From: Promicromonospora iranensis
GTDB lineage: Bacteria; Actinomycetota; Actinomycetes; Actinomycetales; Cellulomonadaceae
Assembly (NCBI RefSeq): GCF_028994805.1
Contig: NZ_JAJQQP010000007.1
Location: forward strand, 143,468 to 207,467
Reading direction: 5' to 3'
Length of the DNA stretch: 64,000 nt
Part shown: one piece after another, positions 18,028 through 26,257 of the stretch
Position numbering within the stretch: position 1 is the first letter of the stretch
How the letters are laid out: the number at the start of each line of letters is the position of its first letter
Position numbers and translations under genes: made by a program
Notes under the pieces: model-generated
Told to the model about the DNA's origin: nothing
Seen by the model: only the letters and a program-made list of their open reading frames with translations
The model's database searches: none

Positions 18028-18896
18028 CGGGTTCCGCCCAGTGGATCGATGTCGAGGATCGCGCGCAGGTGGGCGAGGCCGCGCGAGGCTGTGGACTTCA
18101 CGGTGCCGAGGGGGATGCCGAGCTCGCTCGAGACCTCGGACTCCGACAGGTCCAGCAGGTGACGCAGCACCACGACACGGCGCTGCTTCAGGGGGAGGCG
18201 CAGGAGGGCGCGCACGACGGCGTCGCGATCGTCCACGGTGCGCGTGGGCATCCGGGCCGCCGCGCGAGCGACGCGGACGTCGTCCTGGGGCAGCTCGTCA
18301 GGACCGGTCAGGACCTCGCGTCGCGTGCGGCGCCAGGCGTCGATACGCAGGTTGGCGAGCACTCGCCGGGCGTAGACCAGCGGGTCGCCCACCCTGGCCT
18401 TGTGCCAGTGCCGGTAGCACCGCTCGAAGGTCTGCTGGGTGAGCTCCTCGGCGCGGTGCGCATCGCCGCTCAGGAGGAAGGCCATCCGGTGGAGGGGATC
18501 CTTGGCCTCTCGCATGAACGCGGTGAACTCTTCGTTCTTCGAGATCTGTGCGTTCCTGCGCGCGTGAGTGGCCGTTGGCCGGTCTGTCCGCACGGGCAGC
18601 GAGGTTACGTCATCGGCGCCGTCCGACCCACCTCGGACCACTGTGAGCGGCCGGGTCGCGGGCACGGGTCGTGGCTTCGCAGGGACGCCGTCCGACATCG
18701 GGTCCGGCATCGTGGTGGACAGGGAGTCTGGGGTGTTCTGCTCGGTGGTCACGGTCTCCAGGTCGTCCGCAGAGCTGGAGTCGGCTCGCACGACGCGCAG
18801 GGTCACGGGCTTGGGGACCCGGGACTCTGGCGCCAGTGCGCGCGGACTCGTGACTGTCACGAACGGAACACGGGCCGGCAGGGGCGAAGGTTCCAT
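18024..18896 (-). CDS. ECF sigma factor, SigE family
   Basis: A group 4 sigma factor that redirects RNA polymerase. Region 2 reads FTAFMREAKDPLHRMAFLLS, then DAHRAEELTQQTFERCYRHW. Region 4 is PLKQRRVVVLRHLLDLSESE, then GIPLGTVKSTASRGLAHLRA. There is no sigma-3 domain. With the 18896 start the protein has 290 residues, including about 115 polar residues before region 2, far more than usual for the family. No convincing ribosome site marks this ATG, and internal ATG or GTG codons nearer to region 2 are equally possible, so the N-terminus is uncertain. It is the first gene of a pair and mirrors the pair just upstream. Confidence 0.88.
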   Translation of the reverse strand: MEPSPLPARVPFVTVTSPRALAPESRVPKPVTLRVVRADSSSADDLETVTTEQNTPDSLSTTMPDPMSDGVPAKPRPVPATRPLTVVRGGSDGADDVTSLPVRTDRPTATHARRNAQISKNEEFTAFMREAKDPLHRMAFLLSGDAHRAEELTQQTFERCYRHWHKARVGDPLVYARRVLANLRIDAWRRTRREVLTGPDELPQDDVRVARAAARMPTRTVDDRDAVVRALLRLPLKQRRVVVLRHLLDLSESEVSSELGIPLGTVKSTASRGLAHLRAILDIDPLGGTR

Positions 18897-18957
18897 CGAG
18901 TTTCACGAAATTTCTTCGGAAGCTCGTGCGGCCCGGCCCACCGAGGAGACGACAGCG

Positions 18958-19007
18958 CACGTGGCGGATGCGTAGATCACCGTGGTGACCTGCGCATCCG
19001 CCACGTG
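18958..19007 (-). terminator. Hairpin separating the two sigma/membrane-protein pairs
   Basis: Perfect 15-base arms (CACGTGGCGGATGCG at 18958-18972, complement at 18993-19007), with further partial pairing inside. It lies just after the membrane-protein gene at 19027 and before the second sigma gene, which suggests that the two pairs are separate transcripts. Confidence 0.75.
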
Positions 19008-19026
19008 CCAGGTGGTGCGGGACAGT

Positions 19027-20445
19027 TCAGCGCCGGAAGTCCAGCGTCCCCAGGAACGTGTGGAGGTCCTTCCAGCCCTGCTCACTGCCGTCGAAGTCGA
19101 CGACGAGGAACAGATTCTCGCCCTGGCCCTCCTGGTGGAGGTAGATGCTCGCCGAGTAGTACTCGGGCTCGCCGTCCACGTTGTGGAGCACCGGCTGGAC
19201 CTCGGCGTAGTCGGCGCCTGGGACCTCGATCAGCTGGGACTCCGGCGCGGTCATGGTCTGGCTCCACCAGTTGCCGCCGGGCTTGCCGCCCTGCACGTAG
19301 ACCCGCTCGAACGACTCCTGTTCCTCGGCCGCGCGTGCCTTCTCCTCCTCGGACGCGTCCGTCCACTGCTCGAGGGTCTCCGCGTCGATGCCGGGGACCA
19401 CGGAGATGCCGGTCTGCCCGGTCCACTCGACGCCCGGCGAGAACTGGCCCTCGGTCGGCTCGGACGTCCACCTCTCCGGCACCGCGAACTTCAGGCCGTT
19501 GTGCTCGGTCCTCGACCAGCCGACTGGCACGCCGCGCTCGATGCGGTCCAGGACCGGGTTGACGAACTCCGGCTGGTACCAGGAGGGCTCTCCGGCGTCC
19601 TTGAGCCAGAGGTTGCCCACGAAGTTCCGCAGCATCGTGTCACCGTCCGCGTTCGCCGCGAACCGGGTCTCGATGATCCAGCCCTCGGCGCCGCTGCGGA
19701 TCCGGATGGTCGCCGGGCGGACCTTGCCCTCGCGCTCGTGCTGCTCGATGACGACGAGGTCCGCCCCCTCGATGTCCAGGGTCGTCGCGCCGGAGTTCCG
19801 CGCCGGCACCGTCCAGTCCGCGACGTCGGTGACGTTCCGCAGCTCGATGGTGGCGTCCATGTCGTCGATGCTCATGTCGAGCGGGCTCGGTTCGAAGCTC
19901 ATCGCGAGCGGGTGGTCCGGTTCGAGGAACCCGGCCACCCCGCCGGCATTGACGTTACCGACCGCTGACCAGCCACCCGGTGGTACCTCGTACCAGAGCC
20001 CGCCGAGGATGTACGGTGCGTGCCCCGCACCGTCGACCACACCGCGCTCGACCCCCGGCATCACCGGAAGCGTGCCGCCACCGGTCCTCAGGAACTCTGT
20101 GGGTGCCGCCTCCGGCTCCTCGGTCGGGCTCGCCGAAGGGCTCGGGGCGACCGGCGACGCACTCGCCGTAGCCGACTCGACGGCCGTCCTGTCCGTACCC
20201 GGCAGGGGCTGCTGGCGGTCGGCATAGATCGCGCCTGCCGCGCCGATCCCCGCGCCGGTCAGCGCGAGCGCCGCGACACCAGCGGTCGCCGCGACCACCA
20301 CCCGGCGCCGCCGCACGTTCCGCACCGCCCGCGCCGCCATGGCGGCAGGGTCCAGCGTCCTCGGCGGCTCGATGGTGGAGCCGGCGGCGCGCAGCCCGGC
20401 CATCATTGCCGCATCTTGCTTCGCGTGGATGTCGTGCACGTTCAT
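19027..20445 (-). CDS. Membrane protein paired with a second ECF sigma factor
   Basis: A 472-residue protein built like its neighbour at 16666. It has a cytoplasmic N-terminus with RAVRNVRRRR, one helix (VVVAATAGVAALALTGAGIG) near 50-70, a Ser/Pro/Glu linker and a ~370-residue exported region. The last ~200 residues (VGWSRTEHNGLKFAVPERW to LHTFLGTLDFRR) vaguely resemble LpqN/LpqT-type lipid-interacting lipoproteins; this is a weak impression. The ATG at 20445 overlaps the sigma stop (ATGA). The exported parts of the two paired proteins are not obviously alike, so they may sense different signals. Confidence 0.82.
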   Translation of the reverse strand: MNVHDIHAKQDAAMMAGLRAAGSTIEPPRTLDPAAMAARAVRNVRRRRVVVAATAGVAALALTGAGIGAAGAIYADRQQPLPGTDRTAVESATASASPVAPSPSASPTEEPEAAPTEFLRTGGGTLPVMPGVERGVVDGAGHAPYILGGLWYEVPPGGWSAVGNVNAGGVAGFLEPDHPLAMSFEPSPLDMSIDDMDATIELRNVTDVADWTVPARNSGATTLDIEGADLVVIEQHEREGKVRPATIRIRSGAEGWIIETRFAANADGDTMLRNFVGNLWLKDAGEPSWYQPEFVNPVLDRIERGVPVGWSRTEHNGLKFAVPERWTSEPTEGQFSPGVEWTGQTGISVVPGIDAETLEQWTDASEEEKARAAEEQESFERVYVQGGKPGGNWWSQTMTAPESQLIEVPGADYAEVQPVLHNVDGEPEYYSASIYLHQEGQGENLFLVVDFDGSEQGWKDLHTFLGTLDFRR

Positions 20446-21017
20446 GACCGGCTCCTCTCGCCGTCGGAACCCACGAGGTCGCGCAGGCGCGCCAGGGCAC
20501 GTGAGGCGGTGGACTTGACCGTGCCGGCGGAGATCCCCAGCTCGGCAGCGGTGTCGGACTCGGAGCGGTCCAGGAGGTAACGCAGGACCACCACCCGGCG
20601 CTGCTTGACCGACAGCGCCATGAGCGCGCGCACCAGCCGGTCCCGCTCGGCCAGCTCGGCGTCCGACGCCGGGGCGGTCCGCACCCGGGTGTTGCTCCCG
20701 GGGTCGTCGGTGAGCACCTCGCGGCGGGTGCGACGCCAGGTGTCGATGCGTGCGGTCGCGAGGATCCGGCGCGCATAGGCGAACGGGTCGCCGTCGCCCA
20801 CCTTCTTCCAGGCCTTGAACGTCCGCTCGAGCGCCAGCTGCACCAGGTCCTGCGCGCGGTGCTGGTCGCCGCACAGCAGGTAGGCGATCCGGTACAGCGC
20901 CGGGGTGCTCGTCTGCGCGAAGACCGTGAAGTCCGCTACGGGGTCCGCACCGCTCCGGACGACGGCGATCTCGCCGCTGCTCGGCCGTACCTCGGGACTC
21001 ACCGCTACCTCGCTCAT
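20442..21017 (-). CDS. ECF sigma factor, SigE family (second copy)
   Basis: A group 4 sigma factor, 191 residues from the ATG at 21017. Region 2 contains FTVFAQTSTPALYRIAYLLC, then DQHRAQDLVQLALERTFKAW. The block ARRILATARIDTWRRTRREV aligns closely with ARRVLANLRIDAWRRTRREV of the copy at 18024. Region 4 contains SVKQRRVVVLRYLLDRSESD and GTVKSTASRALARLRDL. The start could also be the ATG at 21107; neither has a strong ribosome site. It is translationally coupled to the membrane-protein gene and divergent from the two-component system at 21220. Confidence 0.9.
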   Translation of the reverse strand: MSEVAVSPEVRPSSGEIAVVRSGADPVADFTVFAQTSTPALYRIAYLLCGDQHRAQDLVQLALERTFKAWKKVGDGDPFAYARRILATARIDTWRRTRREVLTDDPGSNTRVRTAPASDAELAERDRLVRALMALSVKQRRVVVLRYLLDRSESDTAAELGISAGTVKSTASRALARLRDLVGSDGERSRS

Positions 21018-21219
21018 CCGGAGCACCGCCGGGGGCCGTGTCCGGAAACCTGCCCCGGCGCTGGTTGGCGACGCCGTCCGCGTCGCTTCGTGTGCGTCAT
21101 GCACCATAGACGCAGACCGGGACCGCTGGGGTTGCGCACTTTCGGAACGGGTTCTTACGAGTTCCTGACGGCCCCGTCCGACACCGGGACCACCGCCACG
21201 CGCGCCCGTACCCTGGGGC

Positions 21220-21993
21220 GTGGCCCGAGTACTCGTGATCGACGACGACGCCACCGTCGCGCAGGTGGTCGTCGCCTATCTGGAACGCGCCGGTGTCGTG
21301 GCCGAGCACGCCGCCGACGGCCCTGCCGCGCTGGCCGCCGCGGCCCGTAACCCCCCGGACGCCGTGGTGCTCGACCTCATGCTGCCCGGCATCGACGGCC
21401 TCGAGGTGTGCCGGCGCCTGCGCGCCGCCCGTGCCGACCTGCCGGTGCTCATGCTGACGGCACGGGGCGAGGAGGAGGACCGCGTGCTCGGCCTCCAGAT
21501 CGGCGCCGACGACTACGTGGTCAAGCCTTTCAGCCCGCGCGAGCTGGTGCTGCGGGTGCAGTCGCTGCTGCGCCGCGCAGGAGCCGCCGTCGGGCCGCCA
21601 GGAGGAGACGGGGCCACGCCAGCGCCCATGTCCCCGGCCGCACGCCCCGCGCCCGCCCACGAGCCGCCCAGCGCCCTGTACGACGGCGATCTGCGCCTCG
21701 ACCCAGCGGCCCACCGCGTCACCCGCGGCGGATCCGAGCTGCAGCTGACCGTGCGCGAGTTCGAGCTGCTGCGCTGGTTCCTCGCCCATCCCGGGCAGGT
21801 CCACGACCGCGAGTCGCTCATGCGCGGCGTCTGGGGCTGGGAGTACGGCGACCAGTCCACCGTGACGGTGCACGTGCGTCGGCTGCGCGAGAAGGTGGAG
21901 GCCGACCCGTCCCGGCCGAGCCGCCTCGTGACGGTGTTCGGCGTCGGCTACCGCTGGGACGCGACGCCCGCCGCGGCCGGAGGTGACGCGTGA
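21220..21993 (+). CDS. OmpR-family response regulator
   Basis: A 257-residue regulator: receiver domain (acidic pair IDDD at 8-10, phospho-acceptor Asp52 in VVLDLMLPGIDG, Lys in YVVKPFSPREL), a ~40-residue Pro/Ala linker that is longer than usual, and a winged-helix DNA-binding domain (LTVREFELLRWFLAHPGQV to TVHVRRLREKVE). GTG start at 21220 with CTGGGG upstream. The stop overlaps the kinase start (GTGA), so the pair is co-translated. Target genes cannot be inferred; the divergent sigma gene is a candidate. Confidence 0.95.
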   Translation: MARVLVIDDDATVAQVVVAYLERAGVVAEHAADGPAALAAAARNPPDAVVLDLMLPGIDGLEVCRRLRAARADLPVLMLTARGEEEDRVLGLQIGADDYVVKPFSPRELVLRVQSLLRRAGAAVGPPGGDGATPAPMSPAARPAPAHEPPSALYDGDLRLDPAAHRVTRGGSELQLTVREFELLRWFLAHPGQVHDRESLMRGVWGWEYGDQSTVTVHVRRLREKVEADPSRPSRLVTVFGVGYRWDATPAAAGGDA

Positions 21994-23036
21994 ACGACCT
22001 CGAGGGCGTGGCACTGTCCGTCGCCGTGGCCGCGGTGGTGGGTGCCGTGGGCGCCGTCGCGCTGTTCGCCCTCGCCCGCCGCCGGGTGGCACTCGCGGCG
22101 ACCCTCGCCCCGCTCGTCGTCGTGGGGTCCGTCGCGGCGGGCGTCTACGCCAGCGCGCGGGCCATGTTCCTCTCCGACGCCGACTCCACCACCGTCCTGC
22201 TGCTCCTGCTCGCGACGGTGCCGGTGGCGCTCGCCGTCGGGCTGGTGCTGACGGCGCGGATCCGCAGGGTGACCACCGAGGCGGCCGCCGAGAAGGCGGC
22301 AGCGGAGCGTGACCGCGAGGTCGAGGTGCGCCGGCGCGAGATGGTGGCCTGGGTGTCGCACGACCTGCGCACTCCCCTGGCGGCCGTCCGCGCCCTGGCG
22401 GAGGCGCTGGAGGACGGCGTCGGCCCGGTGGACGAGCACGTGCCCCGGATCCTGGCGGAGAACCGGCGGATGGCCGCCATGGTCGACGACCTCCTCGCCC
22501 TCTCCCGCCTGCAGTCCCCCACGGCGACGCTGCGCCGCGAGCCGGTCGCCGTGGGGGACCTCGCCTCCGACGCGATCGCGTCCGCCCAGCCCCTGGCCGA
22601 CGCCGGCGGGGTCACCCTGACGTGGGACGTCACCGACCCCGTGGTGACGTCCCTCGACGCGCAGCAGGTCGGCCGGGCGATGGAGAACCTGCTCGTCAAC
22701 GCGATCCGGCACACCCGACCGGGCGGGACCGTCCGCGTGGCCGTGGCATGCCTGCAGGATGCCGCAGTCGGCGCCGCGCCGGGCACGGTGGTGATCACCG
22801 TCGAGGACGAGTGCGGCGGGATCCCCGAGGGGGACCTCGACCGCGTCTTCGAGGCGGGCTGGCGCAGCTCGGGGGCGCGTACCCCGGAGCGCGGGGACGC
22901 CCCGGGAGGCGGCGCGGGTCTCGGCCTCTCCATCGTTCGTGGAGTGGCCGAGGCCCACGGCGGCACGGCGTCGGTCAGCAACGTGCCGGGCCCGGGAGGC
23001 GGCGGCTGTCGCTTCACCCTCCGCCTCCCCGCCTGA
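21990..23036 (+). CDS. Membrane sensor histidine kinase
   Basis: A 348-residue kinase, short for the class. Three hydrophobic segments occupy residues ~7-90 with little room for an extracellular domain, so it probably senses membrane state or a small signal. The H-box WVSHDLRTPLAAVRA (His124), N-box NLLVNAIRHTRPGG, G1 DECGGIPEGDLDRVF and G2 GAGLGLSIVRG are all intact. It has no HAMP domain. GTG start overlapping the regulator stop. It ends 15 bases from the converging transporter gene, with no terminator visible. Confidence 0.94.
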   Translation: MNDLEGVALSVAVAAVVGAVGAVALFALARRRVALAATLAPLVVVGSVAAGVYASARAMFLSDADSTTVLLLLLATVPVALAVGLVLTARIRRVTTEAAAEKAAAERDREVEVRRREMVAWVSHDLRTPLAAVRALAEALEDGVGPVDEHVPRILAENRRMAAMVDDLLALSRLQSPTATLRREPVAVGDLASDAIASAQPLADAGGVTLTWDVTDPVVTSLDAQQVGRAMENLLVNAIRHTRPGGTVRVAVACLQDAAVGAAPGTVVITVEDECGGIPEGDLDRVFEAGWRSSGARTPERGDAPGGGAGLGLSIVRGVAEAHGGTASVSNVPGPGGGGCRFTLRLPA

Positions 23037-23051
23037 CCCCTTGTCGAGAGG

Positions 23052-23867
23052 TCAGAGGACGTGGGCCAGGAAGTCCTGGGTGCGTTGCTCCTTCGGCGCG
23101 TCCAGGACCTCGCTCGGCGGTCCGGCCTCGACGATCACGCCGTCGTCCATGAACACGACGTGGTCGGCGACCTCACGGGCGAACCCGATCTCGTGCGTGA
23201 CCACGATCATCGTCATGCCGGACCTCGCCAGGTCCTGCATCACCGACAGCACCTCGCCCACGAGCTCGGGGTCGAGGGCCGACGTCGGCTCGTCGAAGAG
23301 CATGAGCTCCGGATCCATCGCGAGCGCCCGGGCGATGGCGACCCGCTGCTGCTGGCCGCCCGACAGCTGCGCCGGGTAGTGCTCCATCCGGTCGGACAGC
23401 CCCACCCGCTCGATGAGCTCGAGCGCGCGCTGCTTCGCCGCCTTCTTCGACATCCCCCGCACCTGTACGGGCGCTTCCATGATGTTCTCGAGCGCCGTCA
23501 TGTGCGGGAACAGGTGGAACCGCTGGAACACCATCCCGATGCGCGAGCGCTGCTTCGCGACCACCTTCGGGTGCAGCCGGTGGAGGGTCCCCTGGGCGTC
23601 CTTGCGGTAGCCCATGAGCTCGCCGCCGACGACGACCGAGCCGCCGGTGATCTCCTCCAGCTCGTTGATGCAGCGCAGGAGGGTCGACTTGCCGGACCCG
23701 GACGGCCCGAGGATCACCGTGACCTCGCCCCGCGCGACGTCGAGGTCGACGCCCTTCAGGACGTGCACGGCGTCGTGCCCGTGACCGAAGACCTTGTGCA
23801 CGGCGCGTACGGAGACCATGTCGGCGGCGTCCGCCGGAGCGGCCGCGGGGTCGGCGACGGCGCTCAT
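23052..23867 (-). CDS. Polar amino acid ABC transporter ATP-binding protein
   Basis: A 271-residue ATPase of the PAAT family (GlnQ/HisP/ArtP type). Walker A is GPSGSGKST, followed by the family-typical [20 protein letters not shown], signature [17 protein letters not shown] and Walker [15 protein letters not shown]. It powers import through the adjacent permease. The start at 23867 overlaps the permease stop (ATGA) and has GGGAGGTGA upstream. The longer open frame upstream is a shadow of the permease gene. Last gene of a three-gene unit. Confidence 0.94.
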   Translation of the reverse strand: MSAVADPAAAPADAADMVSVRAVHKVFGHGHDAVHVLKGVDLDVARGEVTVILGPSGSGKSTLLRCINELEEITGGSVVVGGELMGYRKDAQGTLHRLHPKVVAKQRSRIGMVFQRFHLFPHMTALENIMEAPVQVRGMSKKAAKQRALELIERVGLSDRMEHYPAQLSGGQQQRVAIARALAMDPELMLFDEPTSALDPELVGEVLSVMQDLARSGMTMIVVTHEIGFAREVADHVVFMDDGVIVEAGPPSEVLDAPKEQRTQDFLAHVL

Positions 23868-24844
23868 GGTGTCACCTCCCTGTTGACGTCTTCCTTCACC
23901 GTTCCTGCGGCCGCGATGGCTGCCTGCTTGCCACCCGGCCCCGTGCCCTTGCTCTTGCCGCGGCGGCCGGTGGCCGTGCCGAACCCGCGTCCGTAGTACC
24001 GCTCCAGGTAGTGCTGGCCCACCATCAGGATCGAGGTGATGAGCAGGTACCAGAGCGCGGCGATGACCAGGAACGGGATGGGCAGGAACTGCCGGTTGCC
24101 CATGGCAGAGGTCGCATACGTCAGCTCGAGGGTGAGCGGCACGGCGACCACCAGGGAGGTCGTCTTCAGCATCGAGATGGTCTCGTTGCCCGTCGGCGGC
24201 ACGATCACGCGCATCGCCTGCGGCAGGATCACGCGGCGCATGATCTTGCCGTCCTTCATCCCGAGCGCCTTGGCGGCCTCGGCCTGGCCCGGGTCCACGG
24301 AGGTCAGGCCCGCACGCATGATCTCGGCGAGGTAGGCCGACTCGTTGAACGCCAGGCCGAACAGCGCCAGCCAGAACGCGGTGAGGACGTCGTCGGTGCG
24401 GAACGAGAAGAACTCCGGACCGAACGGGATGCCCAGCGACAGCCGCGGGTACAGCACGGCGAGCAGCCCCCAGAAGATGAGCTGCGTGTAGATGGGCGTG
24501 CCGCGGAAGAACCAGATCCAGGCCCAGCTCACCCAGCGCATGACCGGGTTGTCCGACCGGCGCATCATGGCGAGCGTGACCGCGAGCACCACGGCGATCA
24601 CCATGGAGCCGAACGTGAGGACCAGCGTCCACAGCACGGCGCGGATCACCACGACGTCACGCACGTAGAGCCAGACCACGTCCCAGCGGAAGTTCTCGTT
24701 CGTGACCAGTGCGTTGGCCGCCATGGCGGCCAGCACGAGCACGACCACGGCCGCGACGAGGCGTCCGGGCCGCGGAACGGGCCGGGCATGGATCCGGTTG
24801 GGCACCGGGTCGTTGCCCGACGCCGGAGCCTTGCTGGAGCTCAT
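23864..24844 (-). CDS. Polar amino acid ABC transporter permease
   Basis: A 326-residue inner-membrane permease with about five to six helices and the EAA loop [25 protein letters not shown] permeases are usually 220-250 residues. Here there is a ~35-residue polar N-terminus plus an extra helix ([19 protein letters not shown]) before the family core, and a basic Gly/Lys-rich C-terminal tail. Only one permease is present, so it likely acts as a homodimer. GAGGGG precedes the ATG. Located between the binding protein (31 bases) and the ATPase (overlap). Confidence 0.92.
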   Translation of the reverse strand: MSSSKAPASGNDPVPNRIHARPVPRPGRLVAAVVVLVLAAMAANALVTNENFRWDVVWLYVRDVVVIRAVLWTLVLTFGSMVIAVVLAVTLAMMRRSDNPVMRWVSWAWIWFFRGTPIYTQLIFWGLLAVLYPRLSLGIPFGPEFFSFRTDDVLTAFWLALFGLAFNESAYLAEIMRAGLTSVDPGQAEAAKALGMKDGKIMRRVILPQAMRVIVPPTGNETISMLKTTSLVVAVPLTLELTYATSAMGNRQFLPIPFLVIAALWYLLITSILMVGQHYLERYYGRGFGTATGRRGKSKGTGPGGKQAAIAAAGTVKEDVNREVTP

Positions 24845-24875
24845 CTCGCCCCTCTTCTCTGTCCTGGGGCGCTGG

Positions 24876-25802
24876 TCACTCGGCCGGGTTGAGCTCGGCC
24901 TCGTCCACGACGACGTCCTCGCTGCCCCAGCCGGCGAAGATCTGCTCGAGCGTGCCGTCGTCGATCAGCTTCTGCACCGCTGCCTGCACGGCCTCGGTCA
25001 GCTCCTCGTCGTCCTGGGCGACCACGATGCCGTACGGCGCCGCGTCGCGGATCTCACCGGCGGTCTCGACCTCGCCGGAGGTCTGCTCCACGGCGTAGGC
25101 CGTGATCGGCGAGTCGGCGTACATGGCCTGGACCTTGCCGCCCACGAGGTTGGTGGTGACGTCGGCCTGCGACTCGTAGCGCACGATGTCGATGGCCTCC
25201 TCGCCGTCCTCCTCGCACGTCGTGGTGGCCTCGGTGAGCTCGTCGTCCTGGATCGTCGAGGTCTGCACGCCGATGGTGGTGCCACACAGGCTCTCGGGGT
25301 CGAAGTCGTCCGGGTTGCCGGCGGCGACGCCGAACTGCGAGCCCGCCACGGCGTAGCTGATCATGTTCGCCTCGGCCGTGCGCTCGTCCGTGATGGTGAA
25401 CGCCGAGATGCCCAGGTCGTACTTGGAGCCGATGGCCGGGATGATCCCGTCGAAGGCGGCGGACTGGACGTCGGCCTCGAGGCCGAGCACCGCGGCCACG
25501 GCGGACACGGTGTCGATGTCGAACCCGACGGGCGTCTTGCCGTCGGCGTCGATGAACTCCGCCGGCGCGTAGGCCGTGTCGGAACCGACGGACAGCGTGC
25601 CCTTGTCGGCGATCTCCTTCGGGAGCATCGCGGCGATCTCCTCGTCGGCCTCGACGGTCGACGGGTCGAACGATGCCTCAGCACTGGCCTCGTCGGTCGA
25701 GGCGCCGTCAGCGGTCTGCTGGGACGCGTCGGTGCATGCGGTGAGGACGAGGGCGGCAGCGGTCAGTGCCGTCGCAGCGGTGAAGGCGGGAAGCCTGCGC
25801 AT
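24876..25802 (-). CDS. Polar amino acid ABC transporter substrate-binding lipoprotein
   Basis: A 308-residue type II periplasmic binding protein (bacterial solute-binding family 3). Lipobox LTAC near residue 22 anchors it outside. Family landmarks are GTLSVGSDTAYAPAEFID, VGFDIDTVSAVAAVLG, DGIIPAIGSKYDLGISAFTI and DERTAEANMISYAVAGSQ. It binds a polar or charged amino acid; the exact ligand is unknown. ATG at 25802 with CAGGAG upstream is preferred over in-frame codons further up (to 25973), which would put a poor leader before the signal peptide. The long leader contains a candidate structured element. Confidence 0.93.
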   Translation of the reverse strand: MRRLPAFTAATALTAAALVLTACTDASQQTADGASTDEASAEASFDPSTVEADEEIAAMLPKEIADKGTLSVGSDTAYAPAEFIDADGKTPVGFDIDTVSAVAAVLGLEADVQSAAFDGIIPAIGSKYDLGISAFTITDERTAEANMISYAVAGSQFGVAAGNPDDFDPESLCGTTIGVQTSTIQDDELTEATTTCEEDGEEAIDIVRYESQADVTTNLVGGKVQAMYADSPITAYAVEQTSGEVETAGEIRDAAPYGIVVAQDDEELTEAVQAAVQKLIDDGTLEQIFAGWGSEDVVVDEAELNPAE

Positions 25803-25866
25803 CAGGGGTCTCCTGGGTCGGATCGTTGGTATGTCACGAGGCGGTACGACCCGGCAGATCTCCGTC

Positions 25867-25943
25867 ATCAGGGGAGCAGAGGACCCGACGGCGCACTGAG
25901 CGCCTCGTGTGCGAGTCTCACCTAACCGTGGCGCTCCCCTGAC
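25867..25943 (-). ncRNA. Candidate structured leader of the amino acid ABC operon
   Basis: In the 5' region of the binding-protein gene, a perfect 10-bp stem (25868-25877 with 25933-25942) encloses two small hairpins: GGCGC/GCGCC with loop ACTGA at 25890-25904, and CTCG/CGAG with a four-base loop at 25904-25915. On the transcript strand the unpaired part contains GGUUAGGUGAGACUC. This is a compact three-way-junction shape, about 65 bases before the start codon. It matches no riboswitch class that I can assign; the GUUAGGUGAG stretch resembles the beginning of the M-box, but the rest does not. Confidence 0.35.
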
Positions 25944-25964
25944 GTAAACCCGCAAGTTCGAGAC

Positions 25965-25977
25965 CGATGTCACATCG
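25965..25977. promoter_or_regulatory. 13-base dyad CGATGTCACATCG
   Basis: A perfect inverted repeat upstream of the candidate leader and next to an AT-rich stretch (TGTATAACGTATTAC). A position near the promoter of the amino acid transporter operon makes it a possible repressor site. No other evidence. Confidence 0.35.
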
Positions 25978-26039
25978 TGATGTATAACGTATTACCCCGA
26001 GGTTTCACCCGGCCTCATCGGGCCTGGCCTGCGTAAACA

Positions 26040-26074
26040 CCTCGGCAAGCCGGCCAGGAGCCGACTTGCCGAGG
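26040..26074 (-). terminator. Terminator after metS
   Basis: Fourteen-base arms (CCTCGGCAAGCCGG at 26040-26053 and 26061-26074) with one G-U-type difference and a seven-base loop, six bases beyond the metS stop on the minus strand. Confidence 0.75.
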
Positions 26075-26080
26075 CGTTGC

Positions 26081-26257
26081 TCATGTGTCGTGCTCGACAG
26101 CCTCCTCGGGCCGGTCCTCCGGACCGCCCTCGTTCTGCCAGCCGTGCGGGAAGTCGGCCCGCTCGGGTCGCCTGACGAGCGCGATGATGCTCACCGCGAG
26201 CCCGCCCCACACGACGACGAGCGAGACGACCAGGAGTGCGATTGCTTCGCCGGTCAT
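26081..26257 (-). CDS. metS: MetS-type small subunit of methionine/alanine NSS importer
   Basis: A 58-residue membrane protein, read directly from the minus strand. It has one helix (IALLVVSLVVVWGGLAVSII), a positive stop (RRPE), then the conserved tail PHGWQNEGGPEDRPEEAVEH. This is the small partner of actinobacterial MetP, first described in Corynebacterium glutamicum as required for methionine and alanine uptake. Its ATG overlaps the stop of the transporter gene (ATGA at 26257-26254), so the two are translationally coupled, which fixes the start. A terminator hairpin follows directly. Confidence 0.9.
   Translation of the reverse strand: MTGEAIALLVVSLVVVWGGLAVSIIALVRRPERADFPHGWQNEGGPEDRPEEAVEHDT

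Noticed and set aside
23052-24632. Extended start for the amino acid transporter ATPase, giving 526 residues
   Set aside because: The extra part is an antisense-like frame over the permease gene; the ATG at 23867 has a strong ribosome site and overlaps the permease stop.
25867-25943. Assignment of the leader as an M-box (ykoK) magnesium riboswitch
   Set aside because: Only the initial GUUAGGUGAG resembles the class; the rest of the consensus and the length do not fit, and the downstream gene is not a metal transporter.
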